A DNA stretch of 64,000 nucleotides from Marinimicrobium koreense. GTDB lineage: Bacteria; Pseudomonadota; Gammaproteobacteria; Pseudomonadales; Cellvibrionaceae. This document shows positions 55,070-64,000 of this stretch, piece by piece. Numbering within the stretch: position 1 is the stretch's first letter; each line of letters starts with the position of its first letter. Made by a program: the position numbers and the translations under genes. The stretch spans positions 1 through 64,000 of the forward strand of contig NZ_RJUK01000001.1 in the NCBI RefSeq assembly GCF_003762925.1, read 5' to 3'. The notes below the pieces were generated by a model. It had not been told where the DNA came from. It did no database searches and saw only the letters and a program-made list of their open reading frames with translations.

Positions 55070-56422
55070 TCACAATTGATTGATGTAGGCCAACAGGTCA
55101 TCAATGGCCTGCTCGTCGTGCAGGGTTCTGGCCATCAATGTCATCTGGGTGCCGTAGTAGTCGCCCTTGTGGCTGCCTCGTACTCCCTGCTTGAAGTGCT
55201 CGAGTTGGCGGCGTAAGTACCAGTCGTGTTGACCGGCCAGTGCTGGCGCATTGGTGGCGTAGTTTCCCTCGCCCCGATCGCCGTGACAGCTGCTGCAGTT
55301 GCGATACAGGCGCTCGCCCCGCTGTGCATCGCCAGTCACGCTGGTGTCGGGAGTTTCGCTGGTCAGGGAATCGATATGCGCGGCTACATCCCTCATTGCC
55401 TGTCGATCCGGCAGTGTGGCCATCATGCCGGCCATCTGCTGACCGAAACGGTCCGCTTCGTGACTGCCGCGCACGCCGGTTTTGTAAAAGTGCAATTGCC
55501 GTTCGAGGTACCAGGGGTCGAGGTGGCTGAGCCGTGGCGCGTTCATGTTCGCGTTGCCGCCGCCCTCCGGACCGTGACAGCTGGCACACACGCCATACAG
55601 TTGGGCGCCCCGCTGCGGATCGGCGCGATCGTCGTCCTGAGTGTCAGCAAAGGTCGGCTGGCTGGCCAGCCAGCGGTCAAAGTCCTCCCGCGGCTCGATG
55701 ACCACCTGACCGCGCATGGTGTGGTGGGCCATGCCACACAGCTCCATGCACAGAATGTCGAAGCGCCCGTCCCGCGAGGGCTCGAACCACAGATAACTCA
55801 CCATACCCGGCACCATGTCCATTTTGACGCGGAATTGGGGGACACCGAAGTTGTGGAGCACATCTCGGGAGCGCAGCAGGGCCTTGACCGGCTGATTGAC
55901 CGGCAGGTGCAGTTCGTTGTTGAACACCAGCCGATCGTCCTGGCCGGCGGGATCGCCCGGATCCAGACCGAAAGGGTTCTGCTCACTCATGAAGTGCGGA
56001 TGGGTGCGGCCCAACTGGCCGTCCTCACCGGGGAAGCGGAACGTCCAATGCCACTGTTGGCCGAGCACCTCAAAATGCGCGGCGTCCTCGGGAGGGTCCA
56101 CAAATTTGGCCCAGACAAACAGCCCCGGCGCCAGCATGGCTGCCACCCCGACGCTGGTTATGACGGTCAGCCACAGCTCCAGTGGCTTGTTCTCGGGTTC
56201 GTAGTGCGCTTTGCGGTCCTTGCGGAATCGATGGCGGAATATGGCATAGGCCATGAACAGGTTGACCGCAATAAACACAAAACCGGTCACCCAGAAGGTG
56301 ATTTCAATGGTGCTGTCGATATTGCCCCAGTTGGACGCCAGGGCGGTAAACCACCAGGGGCTGACGAAATGAAACAGCAGGGTGCCTGCAACCAGCAACA
56401 CCAGAACGATTACCAGAACCAT
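55070..56422 (-). CDS. ctaC: Cytochrome c oxidase subunit II with two fused cytochrome c domains
   Basis: A 450-residue caa3-type subunit II. Two N-terminal helices (about 1-20 and 42-62, a third near 83-105) lead to a cupredoxin domain with the CuA site His190 and CMELCGMAHHTM (Cys225, Glu227, Cys229, His233, Met236). Two cytochrome c domains follow, CASCH (279-283) and CSSCH (376-380). It takes electrons directly through its own hemes. It begins the operon ctaC-ctaD-III-III-IV-SCO. Confidence 0.95.
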   Translation of the reverse strand: MVLVIVLVLLVAGTLLFHFVSPWWFTALASNWGNIDSTIEITFWVTGFVFIAVNLFMAYAIFRHRFRKDRKAHYEPENKPLELWLTVITSVGVAAMLAPGLFVWAKFVDPPEDAAHFEVLGQQWHWTFRFPGEDGQLGRTHPHFMSEQNPFGLDPGDPAGQDDRLVFNNELHLPVNQPVKALLRSRDVLHNFGVPQFRVKMDMVPGMVSYLWFEPSRDGRFDILCMELCGMAHHTMRGQVVIEPREDFDRWLASQPTFADTQDDDRADPQRGAQLYGVCASCHGPEGGGNANMNAPRLSHLDPWYLERQLHFYKTGVRGSHEADRFGQQMAGMMATLPDRQAMRDVAAHIDSLTSETPDTSVTGDAQRGERLYRNCSSCHGDRGEGNYATNAPALAGQHDWYLRRQLEHFKQGVRGSHKGDYYGTQMTLMARTLHDEQAIDDLLAYINQL

Positions 56423-56476
56423 GGCGGTGCTCCGCTGCCTTTGTTATCGGTTGGGGCGGCAGACCGGCCGGGGGCC

Positions 56477-56502
56477 GGGGGTCGCCCGACGGTGGCGACC
56501 CC
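56477..56502. terminator. GC-rich hairpin upstream of ctaC
   Basis: A perfect 9-bp stem GGGGTCGCC/GGCGACCCC with a 7-nt loop lies between the 56536 gene stop and the ctaC start. No T run follows on either strand, so its strength is uncertain. Confidence 0.4.
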
Positions 56503-56535
56503 TTCGTGGATCGCCGAAGGAAGAGAGTCGGCCTG

Positions 56536-57090
56536 TCAGGGTGCCCAGCGGACAAACTTGTGCCACTGTTTCTGGGCACCGACCAACCAGCCCGGTACCG
56601 ACTCGCCCAGACCCATATCCTCGACATTGGGGTGATCGGCGATGATTTTCATCAGCCGCTTTTCCTGCCCCGGGTCCACATCCACAATCAGCAGGTGCCG
56701 CCCGGAGTTGATGGCGCGCTCAAATTTCAGGTACTGGTGGTTTGGTCTCTGAATGCCGATCAGACCGCCCTCCCAGGTACAGAAGCCCAGCAGGATGATC
56801 GACAGGAAGATCACCGGAATCCACAGGTAACCTTCGCTCAGCCCGACAATGTAGGCGACGACCAGGGGAATGGCCGCGGCAACCAGGCCAACCAGGAAAC
56901 CGATTTTGCCCGAGTGAATCACGTCCTTGCGCAGCAGTGATTCCACCTGATGGAGGTGGTGGGACTCCAGACCAGCGTCGTTATTGCTCAGGATATGGAT
57001 CTGTGGGCGGGCAATGCCCCGAGCTTCCAGGTCGCTCTCCAGGCGCTCAAGGTCATCCAGGTCGTCACTCAAGTAAAAATGGCGTCTCAT
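56536..57090 (-). CDS. Conserved two-helix membrane protein of unknown function
   Basis: A 184-residue protein. A small alpha/beta N-terminal part (RHFYLSDDLDDLERLESDLE through QIHILSNNDA) resembles domains of general-stress proteins. Two membrane helices follow (about 65-83 and 90-112), then a second soluble alpha/beta segment starting HLLIVDVDPGQEKRLMKII. The ATG at 57090 follows AGAGG; a GTG nine bases earlier is possible. Similar proteins are often labelled 'magnesium transporter-like' without evidence. It precedes the caa3 operon and might be co-transcribed. Confidence 0.6.
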   Translation of the reverse strand: MRRHFYLSDDLDDLERLESDLEARGIARPQIHILSNNDAGLESHHLHQVESLLRKDVIHSGKIGFLVGLVAAAIPLVVAYIVGLSEGYLWIPVIFLSIILLGFCTWEGGLIGIQRPNHQYLKFERAINSGRHLLIVDVDPGQEKRLMKIIADHPNVEDMGLGESVPGWLVGAQKQWHKFVRWAP

Positions 57091-57099
57091 GCGTGTCAC

Positions 57100-57638
57100 C
57101 TCTGGTTTGGGTGTGGATGCACTGGCTCCGGGGCTGACAGCTTGACGGCCTCAGATGAAGTATAGCAGCGGCGTTGGGGGCTATTTCAGCGCCGTGGGGG
57201 CCAACTGGGGGGCTTGAATGATTGGGTATAAGGGGTTAGTGAGCTTACATCGTAAGCGTATAAAAGCCCCCGATTTTTGCGGTTTTTATGATGTGGCTTT
57301 GTTAGCCGGCCGGTGGTTATGAAAAGATCATCTAGCCGGGCCCTTCTCGGGGCAAAGCTAAAGTTTTCAGGGCCCTGGCCGCCAAATCCTGTGTTAAGAA
57401 CGTTCTTTATAGATATCGGTGATAACCAGCCGAATTGATATAAGCGACCGCTGAAAAATGGCTGGGAATACGCTATAGTTGGGCCATGAGTGTGACGTAG
57501 GCGGTTGTTTTTAGCGCTGATTCGTGATCCCGGCGATCCGCCGATGCGTCGAGCTCAACAAGAATGAACTATCGGTACCCGCCAACCGCGTTTGGCGGCG
57601 CGTCAATTAAAGAATGCAGCAAGTTCGAGAGAGGAACG
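57100..57638. other. 539-bp intergenic region with candidate promoters
   Basis: No coding frame is convincing here. It holds a hairpin GGGCCCT/AGGGCCC (57338-57376 region), a sigma-28-like sequence at 57359-57385 and a sigma-70-like promoter at 57451-57479. Short runs such as GTAAGCGTATAAAAGCCCCC near 57255 look featureless. Confidence 0.5.
57451..57479 (+). promoter_or_regulatory. Sigma-70-like promoter upstream of the VanY-like gene
   Basis: CTGAAA (4 of 6) and TATAGT (5 of 6) are 17 bp apart. Transcription would start near 57486, about 150 bp before the GTG start codon at 57639. Confidence 0.4.
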
Positions 57639-58748
57639 GTGAAACGCAGAGATCTACTGGTTGGCTTTGTATCCGGGGTTGGCTTTACCGCCGGCAACGC
57701 GTACCTCTGGCAAATGGCGGAGAATAGCAGCCAGGCTCGTGAGACGTTGGCGGAAGACGGCTACGACCTGGACGGAGATCCCTTTGCCATTCCTGACGGC
57801 GAAGAGGGGATTGGTGCGCCGGTGTCCCCTCCAGCCTCCCGGGTTCGTGCGACGGTGGCCGATGCGGTTGACCTGCCGTCGCTGGATGCTCTGACCGAAG
57901 AGCGCTCGATCCAGAGCAGTTCTCTGGTGGAGGCAGTCGAGCAGAACCTGGCCCAGGCGGACCGCGAGAGCTGTTGCAGTGGTCACAGTCACTCAGCCGA
58001 CCATTCGGGTCAGGTCGCGGAAGGTGAGGCGCACGCCCGCGTGCTGGAAAAGGTCCGGAACTTCAATGGCGATTTCATTGACGATATCTTCCTGACCGAA
58101 ACCGAAAAGCCGGTACTGCACTCGCTGTTTGTGCGCCTGAAGCGGGCCGAGCGCCTGGTGGGGCACGGCAACTACAACCTGCTGAGCTTCGATGAGCTGT
58201 TCAAGTACGGCAAACGGTTTTCGGAAGTGGGGGCCTTCACCCCGGCCGAATTCCAGATGATCGAGAAGCTGTTCTTCACTGAGGCCAAAAAATACGGGTT
58301 CTATGGCGAAAAGGTCACCACCGAGCTGACCGCCAAGATTCCACCGCGTGAAACCATCAAAATTCCCTACTCGGGCCATTATCTGCTGCGGGGCGACTCG
58401 GCGGCTTATTACGACAAGCTGCGCCGGGACATTGGGGACAGTGTCATCCTGACCTCCGGGGTTCGTGGCAACGTCAAGCAGATGCACCTGTTTGTGGCCA
58501 AGTGCCTTGAGTCCAATTACAACCTGTCCAAGGCTTCGCGCTCACTGGCGCCACCGGGCCACAGCTACCACGGGATCGGTGACTTCGATGTGGGCCGCGT
58601 GGGCTGGGGGTACTCCAACTTTACCGACAAATTTGCCGAAACCGACGAGTTCAAGCGGATGCAGGACCTGGGCTACGTGCAGATCCGCTACACCAAGGAC
58701 AACCACTACGGGGTGCGTTTCGAGCCCTGGCATATCAAGGTGGTGTGA
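57639..58748 (+). CDS. VanY/M15-type D-alanyl-D-alanine carboxypeptidase family protein
   Basis: A 369-residue peptidase with an N-terminal membrane anchor or Tat-like signal (KRRDLLVGFVSGVGF). The C-terminal 150 residues match the VanY family: GVRGNVKQMHLFV, the zinc site SYHGIGDFDVG (His and Asp), and EPWHIKVV with the last His. It should cut D-Ala-D-Ala or related peptide links of peptidoglycan in the periplasm. A low-complexity region (about 30-130) contains CCSGHSHSADHSG, a possible metal-binding patch. GTG 57639 has GAGAGGA in front; an ATG at 57564 adds 25 residues with no ribosome site. A terminator follows. Confidence 0.75.
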   Translation: MKRRDLLVGFVSGVGFTAGNAYLWQMAENSSQARETLAEDGYDLDGDPFAIPDGEEGIGAPVSPPASRVRATVADAVDLPSLDALTEERSIQSSSLVEAVEQNLAQADRESCCSGHSHSADHSGQVAEGEAHARVLEKVRNFNGDFIDDIFLTETEKPVLHSLFVRLKRAERLVGHGNYNLLSFDELFKYGKRFSEVGAFTPAEFQMIEKLFFTEAKKYGFYGEKVTTELTAKIPPRETIKIPYSGHYLLRGDSAAYYDKLRRDIGDSVILTSGVRGNVKQMHLFVAKCLESNYNLSKASRSLAPPGHSYHGIGDFDVGRVGWGYSNFTDKFAETDEFKRMQDLGYVQIRYTKDNHYGVRFEPWHIKVV

Positions 58749-58775
58749 CGGCGCCATTTACGCCGTTGCAGACAG

Positions 58776-58811
58776 CAAAAAGCCCCTGAACGCCTGGCGT
58801 CAGGGGCTTTT
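58776..58811. terminator. Bidirectional intrinsic terminator
   Basis: AAAAAGCCCCTGA (58776-58788) pairs perfectly with TCAGGGGCTTTTT (58799-58811). It has T runs on both strands and separates the VanY-like gene from convergent slyD. Confidence 0.85.
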
Positions 58812-58854
58812 TCGTGGGGTGCGCGGTGCACCCCCGGCAGCAAGCGCTGGGCGC

Positions 58855-59340
58855 TTAGTGCTCGTGACCTTCCGGGCCGTGCACGTGTCCGTGGGAGATC
58901 TCTTCTTCGGTGGCGTCACGTACGTCGGTGACTTCCACGTCAAAGTTCAGGTCCACGCCGGCCAGCGGGTGGTTGGCATCGATAGTGACGGTGTCACCTT
59001 CAACGGCCGCCACGCGGACGATCTGGGTGCCCTGCTCGGTCTGGGCCTGAAATTCCATGCCCACTTCCACCTTCTCAACACCGGTAAACATGTTGGCCGG
59101 CAGCTCCTGGATCAGGTTGTCGCTGCGCTCGCCGTATGCTTCGGCGGCCGGTACCTGGGCGGTCAGCTTGTCACCCACGCTCTTGCCTTCCAGCTGCTTC
59201 TCCAGGCCGGGGATGATGTTGCCAGCGCCGTGCAGGTAAACCAGCGGACCACGCTCGTCATTGGACTGGTCCAGCTGCTTGCCTTCGCTGTCGGTCAGGG
59301 TGTAGTGAAAGCTGACGACGCTGTTGTTGGAAATGCTCAT
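58855..59340 (-). CDS. slyD: FKBP-type peptidyl-prolyl isomerase SlyD
   Basis: A 161-residue cytoplasmic isomerase and chaperone. The FKBP core (SFHYTLTDSEGKQLDQS, LVYLHGAGNIIPGLEKQL) surrounds an insert-in-flap domain (about 70-125). The short histidine tail (HGHVHGPEGHEH) could bind nickel but is shorter than in E. coli SlyD. It converges on the VanY-like gene across a strong bidirectional terminator. Confidence 0.92.
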   Translation of the reverse strand: MSISNNSVVSFHYTLTDSEGKQLDQSNDERGPLVYLHGAGNIIPGLEKQLEGKSVGDKLTAQVPAAEAYGERSDNLIQELPANMFTGVEKVEVGMEFQAQTEQGTQIVRVAAVEGDTVTIDANHPLAGVDLNFDVEVTDVRDATEEEISHGHVHGPEGHEH

Positions 59341-59441
59341 AAATTAACCTATTGGTTGCGGGTGAATGAAAACGCGTTAAACGTTGATGGGGACGGTGGC
59401 GGCAGAATACAACCGCCGGACGCCCAAAAATGTTCGAAGAT

Positions 59442-60161
59442 TCAGAAGGATTCGATGTTTTTGCCGTTAACTCGGGCTTTATCGATGTCGATCGTGTGTG
59501 AATCACCGTCTTCCTGCTGCTCCAGACGCACCAGCAAATAGTCCCATTTGGGCGCCAGCCAGGCGTAGGTGACCCGGTCGTCATCGTCGCGGCTGCGCAT
59601 GACTTTGACGGTATCCACCTCACCCATGGGGGTATCCAGTCGCTCTTCGGCGACAATTTCAAACCGGTATTCCTTCATCTGGCCGCCATCGGCAATGGCG
59701 TACTTCAGGTTGTTTCGGCCCTCGATCAGGTCTTTCTGGAGCTGAATCTGGTAGCTCAGCTTGTCCTGGACCCGCTTGCGGATATCCATGGCCCAGCTTT
59801 TACCCTGGACATCATTGATCACCCGCTCCTTGTCCCAGTTGAAGGTCAGCTCGGCATCCCGGTCGCGGCCCAGGCCGCGGCGCTTGTAAAAGTATTTGCG
59901 GGGCTGAACCACGCCGTCTACCCAGTCAAACTGGGAGATTTCCTCAATATTGCCGATCCAGGAGTCCGCCTCGAAGCGCAGCTGCTGGCCGCCATCTTCG
60001 AGGTCCGTCAGCTTGTGGGTAACGGTGACCTTGATGCCGAAAATACGGGTGGAGTACTCGTTTTCAAAGCTTTTGGGCATTTCCGCACTGACGCTCGTGG
60101 CGAGCAGGGCGGTCAAGCCGACGGTGGCTAGGGTGCGCAGCAATACGTGCTTGAGGGGCAT
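59442..60161 (-). CDS. DUF3108 family periplasmic protein
   Basis: A 239-residue secreted protein with a signal peptide ending near residue 26 (SVSA). The DUF3108 fold is marked by YSTRIFGIKVTVTHKL, FEADSWIGNIEEIS and the later TPMGEVDTVKVMRSRD segment. Its role is unknown, possibly envelope-related. It has a good AGGAG site and follows purN by 22 bp, a linkage seen in pseudomonads and relatives. Confidence 0.8.
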   Translation of the reverse strand: MPLKHVLLRTLATVGLTALLATSVSAEMPKSFENEYSTRIFGIKVTVTHKLTDLEDGGQQLRFEADSWIGNIEEISQFDWVDGVVQPRKYFYKRRGLGRDRDAELTFNWDKERVINDVQGKSWAMDIRKRVQDKLSYQIQLQKDLIEGRNNLKYAIADGGQMKEYRFEIVAEERLDTPMGEVDTVKVMRSRDDDDRVTYAWLAPKWDYLLVRLEQQEDGDSHTIDIDKARVNGKNIESF

Positions 60162-60183
60162 AAAAGGCTCCTGTACGTCCTGT

Positions 60184-60849
60184 TTAAGACTGGGTTGTGT
60201 CCATTAGATACCCATTTGGCCCTAAAGGTTCGTTATTCAATAACGCCCGGCCGGATTCCATGCGCAATCGCCCCTCGGCAAACCACTTCACCGCCAGGGG
60301 GTAAATGACGTGTTCCTGGCTCTGAACCCGCGCCGCGAGTGACTCGGCGTCATCGCCCGGGAGCACCGGCACGCGCGCCTGGACGGCGGGTGGGCCGCCA
60401 TCGAGCTCGGCGGTCACAAAGTGCACCGTGACCCCGTGCTCGCTCTCACCGGCATCCAGCGCTCGTTGGTGGGTGTGCAGGCCCTGGTACTTGGGCAGCA
60501 GTGAGGGGTGGATGTTGAGCATCCGACCTTCATAGTGGCGGGTAAAGGTGGGCGTCAAAATACGCATGAAGCCGGCCAGAACCACCAGTTCCGGTCGGTA
60601 GTGGTCAATGCATTCCTGTAACGCGGTGTCAAAGGCTTCGCGGGAGTCGTACCGGGTATGATCAAGTACTTCGGCGGGAATGCCCGCGTGTTCGGCCCTC
60701 AGCAGCCCGCGCACGGCGGGCCGGTTGCTGATGACCGCGACAATATCGATCGGTAGTTGGCCGCGCTGCTGGCCGTCAATCAGGGCTTGCAGGTTTGAGC
60801 CGCTGCCGCTGATCAGCACCACGACCCGGGTTGGTTGGGCTGAACTCAA
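60184..60849 (-). CDS. purN: Phosphoribosylglycinamide formyltransferase
   Basis: PurN transfers a formyl group from 10-formyl-THF to GAR in purine synthesis. The 221-residue protein has [15 protein letters not shown] near the N terminus and [20 protein letters not shown] with the catalytic Asn-His; the catalytic Asp lies in AELDGGPP. It starts with TTG inside a TTGA overlap with the purM stop, so it depends on coupled translation. Confidence 0.95.
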   Translation of the reverse strand: MSSAQPTRVVVLISGSGSNLQALIDGQQRGQLPIDIVAVISNRPAVRGLLRAEHAGIPAEVLDHTRYDSREAFDTALQECIDHYRPELVVLAGFMRILTPTFTRHYEGRMLNIHPSLLPKYQGLHTHQRALDAGESEHGVTVHFVTAELDGGPPAVQARVPVLPGDDAESLAARVQSQEHVIYPLAVKWFAEGRLRMESGRALLNNEPLGPNGYLMDTTQS

Positions 60850-61913
60850 GCGTCGCTCCCCTCTAATGAGGTCAACTCAACGCGGGCTTCGCCCTCCTGC
60901 GCCTCGGCGATCTGTCCGACCACAAAGGCTTCTTCGCCCGCAGCCTTGAGCAGGGCCAGGGCGTCGGCTTCCTGGGCCTTCGGCAGGGCAATCACCATGC
61001 CCACGCCGCAGTTGAAGGTGCGGTACATTTCCCGGGGCGCCACGCCGCCGGCCTGCTGCAGCCAGCGGAAAACGGCGGGCAGCTGCCAGCTCTGGGTGTC
61101 GATCACCGCCTTGCTGTTGGCGGGCAGTACCCGGGGAATGTTCTCCAGCAGGCCGCCACCCGTAATGTGGGAGAGGGCGTGGACATCCAGCTCGCGGATC
61201 AGTTTGAGCAGCGATTTGACATAAATGCGGGTGGGCGCCATCAGGGCTTCGCTGAGCGGCTGACCTTCGCAGTCCTGAGTCAGGTCGGCGTCGCTCACTT
61301 CAATGATTTTGCGAATCAGGGAGTAGCCGTTGGAGTGCGGTCCGCTGGAGGCGAGACCAATCAGGGTGTCACCGGCGGCCACTTTTGAGCCATCAATGAT
61401 TTCCGATTTCTCCACCACGCCGACGCAAAAGCCCGCCAGGTCGTAGTCGTCGCCTTCGTACATGCCCGGCATTTCCGCCGTCTCGCCCCCGACCAGAGCG
61501 CAGCCGGCCTGTTCACAGCCGGCACCAATGCCGGTGACCACATCCGCCGCCACATCCACGTTCAGCTTGCCCGTGGCATAGTAATCCAGGAAAAACAGCG
61601 GTTCCGCCCCGGCCACCACCAGATCGTTCACACACATGGCGACCAGATCGATGCCAATGGTGTCGTGGCGCTGGAGGTTCATGGCCAGGCGCAGCTTGGT
61701 GCCCACCCCGTCGGTTCCAGACACCAACACCGGCTCGCGGTAGCCTTTAGGCAGTTCGCACAGGGCGCCAAAACCACCCAACCCACCCATGACTTCGGGG
61801 CGGCTGGTGCGTTTGGCCACACCTTTAATACGGTCTACCAGGGCTTCACCCGCGTCGATATCGACGCCGGCATCTTTGTAACTCAGTGACGGTTGCGTGT
61901 GTTTTTCAGTCAT
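60846..61913 (-). CDS. purM: Phosphoribosylformylglycinamidine cyclo-ligase
   Basis: PurM closes the imidazole ring of AIR using ATP. The 355-residue protein shows [13 protein letters not shown], the family block [14 protein letters not shown] and [16 protein letters not shown]. The ATG at 61913 is chosen from family length; the frame extends 94 codons upstream without similarity. purM-purN-DUF3108 form one transcript, divergent from the DUF2066 gene. Confidence 0.95.
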   Translation of the reverse strand: MTEKHTQPSLSYKDAGVDIDAGEALVDRIKGVAKRTSRPEVMGGLGGFGALCELPKGYREPVLVSGTDGVGTKLRLAMNLQRHDTIGIDLVAMCVNDLVVAGAEPLFFLDYYATGKLNVDVAADVVTGIGAGCEQAGCALVGGETAEMPGMYEGDDYDLAGFCVGVVEKSEIIDGSKVAAGDTLIGLASSGPHSNGYSLIRKIIEVSDADLTQDCEGQPLSEALMAPTRIYVKSLLKLIRELDVHALSHITGGGLLENIPRVLPANSKAVIDTQSWQLPAVFRWLQQAGGVAPREMYRTFNCGVGMVIALPKAQEADALALLKAAGEEAFVVGQIAEAQEGEARVELTSLEGSDA

Positions 61914-62152
61914 GAATGGGCTGTGCTCTTGATGTGCTGTCGGGACGACGGCAGCGTGCTGCCGCGCTGGACGGGAAGTTTCCGAATCGATGGGCGCGTA
62001 TTCTATCAGTTTATGGTCGAAATGCGAGCGAGTGCCGGTTTCCGAACCCACGGGAACCTTTCGCCATTTTGACAGCCTGCTACAATGCGGGCTTTTACCC
62101 GCCAACCCGAGCGACAGCTGTAACCCGACAACAAGCAGACAGAGGCGAAATC

Positions 62153-63274
62153 TTGAGGCGATTATTGGCAGTTTGGCAGATAGGACTCCGGGCACTGGTC
62201 ATCGGCCTGACGCTCGGCGGGTTTGCAGTTCCGACCCAGGCGGAGCAGGTTGTGGACCTGTACAGCGCGGATGTGTTGGTGGCCTCCCAGTCCGCCGCCG
62301 AACGCCGCCGCGGGGCGCGGGACGGGCTGGAGCAACTGATGGTGAGGGTCTCCGGTGACCCCGGGGCCAGTGATCATCCCGCCGTGCGGGAGGCGCTGTC
62401 CCGTGCCGAGGACTTCATCTATGAGTTCAACTACGTTTCTACCGATGAGACTCTGGAAGTCGACGGCGAGGAGCGTCCGGCCAGCCGCCTGATGATGAAA
62501 TTCTCGGCGCCGGAAGTGGAGCGGCTGTTGCGTTCGGCGAGCCTGTCCCTCTGGCCCGCCAACCGGCCGGCCGTGCTGGTCTGGATGGTGCGTCGCGACA
62601 GCGATGGCTTACAGCGGGTGTCCGACTCAGAAGAACGCGACTGGCTCAGGGCGCGCGCCGAAACTCGAGGCTTGCCGCTGGTCATGCCCCTGGATGACCT
62701 GGAAGACCGTCTGGCGGTTTCCGCTCGTGAACTCTGGTCGCTGGATGAGGAAACCATTCGCAAAGCATCGCAGCGTTACGACGCAGAGGCGATTCTGGTG
62801 GGCCGCTACAGCGAAACCTCCGCCGGACAGTGGCGCTCCGACTGGCAGTTGTATCACGACCTGGGCAACCCTACCTTCTACCTGCGAAATGACTCGGTGA
62901 ACGGGCTGCTGGCGGAGGCGATTGACGAAACCGCCAATCACTTTGCCGGACTCTATGCCATTGTGCCCCGGGAAGAGGGGCCGGATGCAGTGTTGATGGA
63001 AGTCGGCGGCATCGACGGTTTTGGCGATTACAAGTCGGTCGAGCGCTACCTGGAAGACCTGGCGCTGGTGCGCCGGGCCGAGCTGGTATCGCTTCGCCCG
63101 GGTGTGTTAACCCTGCGGTTGGTGACCGAGGGTGAACAGGCGCGACTGCTGGGAACGCTGGAACGCGACGGCCGGCTGGTGCCATCCGCCGACAGTAACC
63201 GGGTCAGCCTGACCGGTAGCCGCTTCATGCCCGCGGGGACACAGGCCAACCCATTGGTCTACACCTGGCAATAA
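62153..63274 (+). CDS. DUF2066 family periplasmic protein
   Basis: A 373-residue secreted protein with a signal peptide (helix about 10-25, cleavage after TQA). DUF2066 features are the start of the mature part, [15 protein letters not shown], the block [16 protein letters not shown], and DLYHD-like strand [14 protein letters not shown]. Function is unknown, perhaps envelope-related. It begins with TTG at 62153, eight bases after AGAGG, and lies upstream of hda, a linkage known from pseudomonads and relatives. Divergent from purM. Confidence 0.75.
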   Translation: MRRLLAVWQIGLRALVIGLTLGGFAVPTQAEQVVDLYSADVLVASQSAAERRRGARDGLEQLMVRVSGDPGASDHPAVREALSRAEDFIYEFNYVSTDETLEVDGEERPASRLMMKFSAPEVERLLRSASLSLWPANRPAVLVWMVRRDSDGLQRVSDSEERDWLRARAETRGLPLVMPLDDLEDRLAVSARELWSLDEETIRKASQRYDAEAILVGRYSETSAGQWRSDWQLYHDLGNPTFYLRNDSVNGLLAEAIDETANHFAGLYAIVPREEGPDAVLMEVGGIDGFGDYKSVERYLEDLALVRRAELVSLRPGVLTLRLVTEGEQARLLGTLERDGRLVPSADSNRVSLTGSRFMPAGTQANPLVYTWQ

Positions 63275-63314
63275 CCGCCGTTCCGGCAACCACAAAAGAG
63301 AATCAATCAAGGCC

Positions 63315-64000
63315 ATGCCCACGCCTCAACAGCTTTCACTGAGCGTCAGTCTTAACGACGACGCCACCTTTGATAACTTCTACGCCCCGGAAGGGGCGAC
63401 CAACGCCCGCACCCTGGCGTTGCTGAAAGCGCAGGCAGGCGGCCAGGGGGAGCCTTTCATCTATCTCTGGGGGCAGCCGGGCGTCGGGCTCACCCACCTG
63501 CTGCAGGCGGCGGGGCACGAAGCGCAAGACGCGGGCCTGAGCATTCAGTACCTCCCGCTACGGGAGCTGGTGGGTTTTGCGCCCCACGAATTGCTGGAAG
63601 GGCTGGAGTACCTGGATCTGGTCTGTCTCGACGGGCTGGAAGTGATTGCCGGCAAGCCCGACTGGGAAGAGGCCCTGTTTCATCTATTTAACCGCCTACG
63701 CGATGCCCAAAAGCATCTGCTGGTGGCCGCCGTGCAAGGGCCCCAGGAGCTCCCCGTGGCGCTGCCGGACCTGCGCTCGCGCCTGCAGTGGGGCGTTACC
63801 TGCCAGGTGCAGGCGTTGAGCGATGAAGACAAGCAGAACGCCCTCCGCCATCGGGCCCGGGCCCGGGGGCTGGAGCTGAGCGAGGACGTGGCTCACTATA
63901 TTCTGCAGCGGGTGCCCCGGGACATGAACGAGCTGTTCTGTTACCTGCAGCGGCTGGATCATGCCTCGCTGGCCGAGCAGCGCAAACTGACCATCCCCTT
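63315..64000 (+). CDS. hda: DnaA inactivator Hda (partial, runs off the window)
   Basis: The first 228 residues of Hda, the AAA+ protein that with the sliding clamp makes DnaA hydrolyse ATP and so prevents re-initiation. The N terminus begins PTPQQLSLSV, the clamp-binding QLSL-type motif, and FIYLWGQPGVGLTHLLQ is the Walker A region with an altered lysine (GVGLTH), as is usual in Hda. It ends at the window edge with no stop codon. The ATG at 63315 lies 40 bp after the DUF2066 gene. Confidence 0.9.
   Translation, partial: MPTPQQLSLSVSLNDDATFDNFYAPEGATNARTLALLKAQAGGQGEPFIYLWGQPGVGLTHLLQAAGHEAQDAGLSIQYLPLRELVGFAPHELLEGLEYLDLVCLDGLEVIAGKPDWEEALFHLFNRLRDAQKHLLVAAVQGPQELPVALPDLRSRLQWGVTCQVQALSDEDKQNALRHRARARGLELSEDVAHYILQRVPRDMNELFCYLQRLDHASLAEQRKLTIP

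Noticed and set aside
57338-57389. c-di-GMP-I riboswitch
   Set aside because: GGGCAAAGC is present, but the rest of the GEMM consensus (second GGCAAAC-type strand, tetraloop and receptor) is not.
60846-62195. Longer purM starting at 62195
   Set aside because: The extra 94 residues overlap the divergent DUF2066 leader and do not resemble PurM; family length supports 61913.

Overview
The window looks like a chromosomal segment of a Gram-negative, aerobic, marine-type gammaproteobacterium. The gene set resembles polysaccharide-degrading Cellvibrionales (Saccharophagus/Marinimicrobium-like), but that placement is inferred from gene content and protein style, not from a search. GC content is high, nearly all DNA is coding, and many genes overlap by 1-20 bp. 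I see no phage, no insertion sequence with a transposase, no CRISPR array, and no tRNA or rRNA gene.

Layout: 1-4.7 kb holds a short GlpD-like flavoprotein, a DUF2971 protein, pyrB and a REC-GGDEF-REC diguanylate cyclase. 4.9-8.5 kb is an acyltransferase-dinG-yqcC operon, convergent with argS. 10.3-18.2 kb has a DECR-like SDR, phhB, a periplasmic binding protein, a GH9 lipoprotein glycosidase and a GAF-PAS-GAF-GGDEF-EAL protein. 18.2-22.3 kb has beta-carbonic anhydrase, sbcB, yaeQ and argG.

22.4-31.2 kb is a complete cbb3 oxidase locus, ccoNOQP-ccoGHIS plus a TauE-like protein, behind an FNR/ANR box placed exactly for a class II promoter. 31.3-37.0 kb is the most unusual part: an Omp85-family outer-membrane protein, a Skp/OmpH-like chaperone and a 1045-residue protein that joins a di-heme peroxidase to FG-GAP repeats and an ASPIC/UnbV domain. 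37.0-43.9 kb is mscS and the full rsxABCDGE (Rnf) electron-transport operon.

44.0-48.0 kb holds metG and apbC among a family of hairpin repeats. These have a nearly invariant 52-nt core, while the 29-nt arms differ between copies yet stay self-complementary in each copy. 48.1-50.9 kb has a secreted GH16 beta-glucanase and dcd. 50.9-57.1 kb is a caa3-type oxidase operon: subunit II with two cytochrome c domains, subunit I, two subunit III proteins, subunit IV and SCO. 57.6-64 kb has a VanY-like peptidase, slyD, purM-purN-DUF3108, a DUF2066 protein and the start of hda.

Taken together: respiration is well covered, with a high-affinity cbb3 oxidase under oxygen control, a caa3 oxidase and an Rnf pump. 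The two beta-glycosidases fit growth on plant or algal glucans. The other genes are housekeeping (nucleotides, arginine, tRNA charging, DNA repair, Fe-S assembly). The best candidates for new biology are the Omp85/Skp/peroxidase-propeller operon and the covarying repeats around metG.
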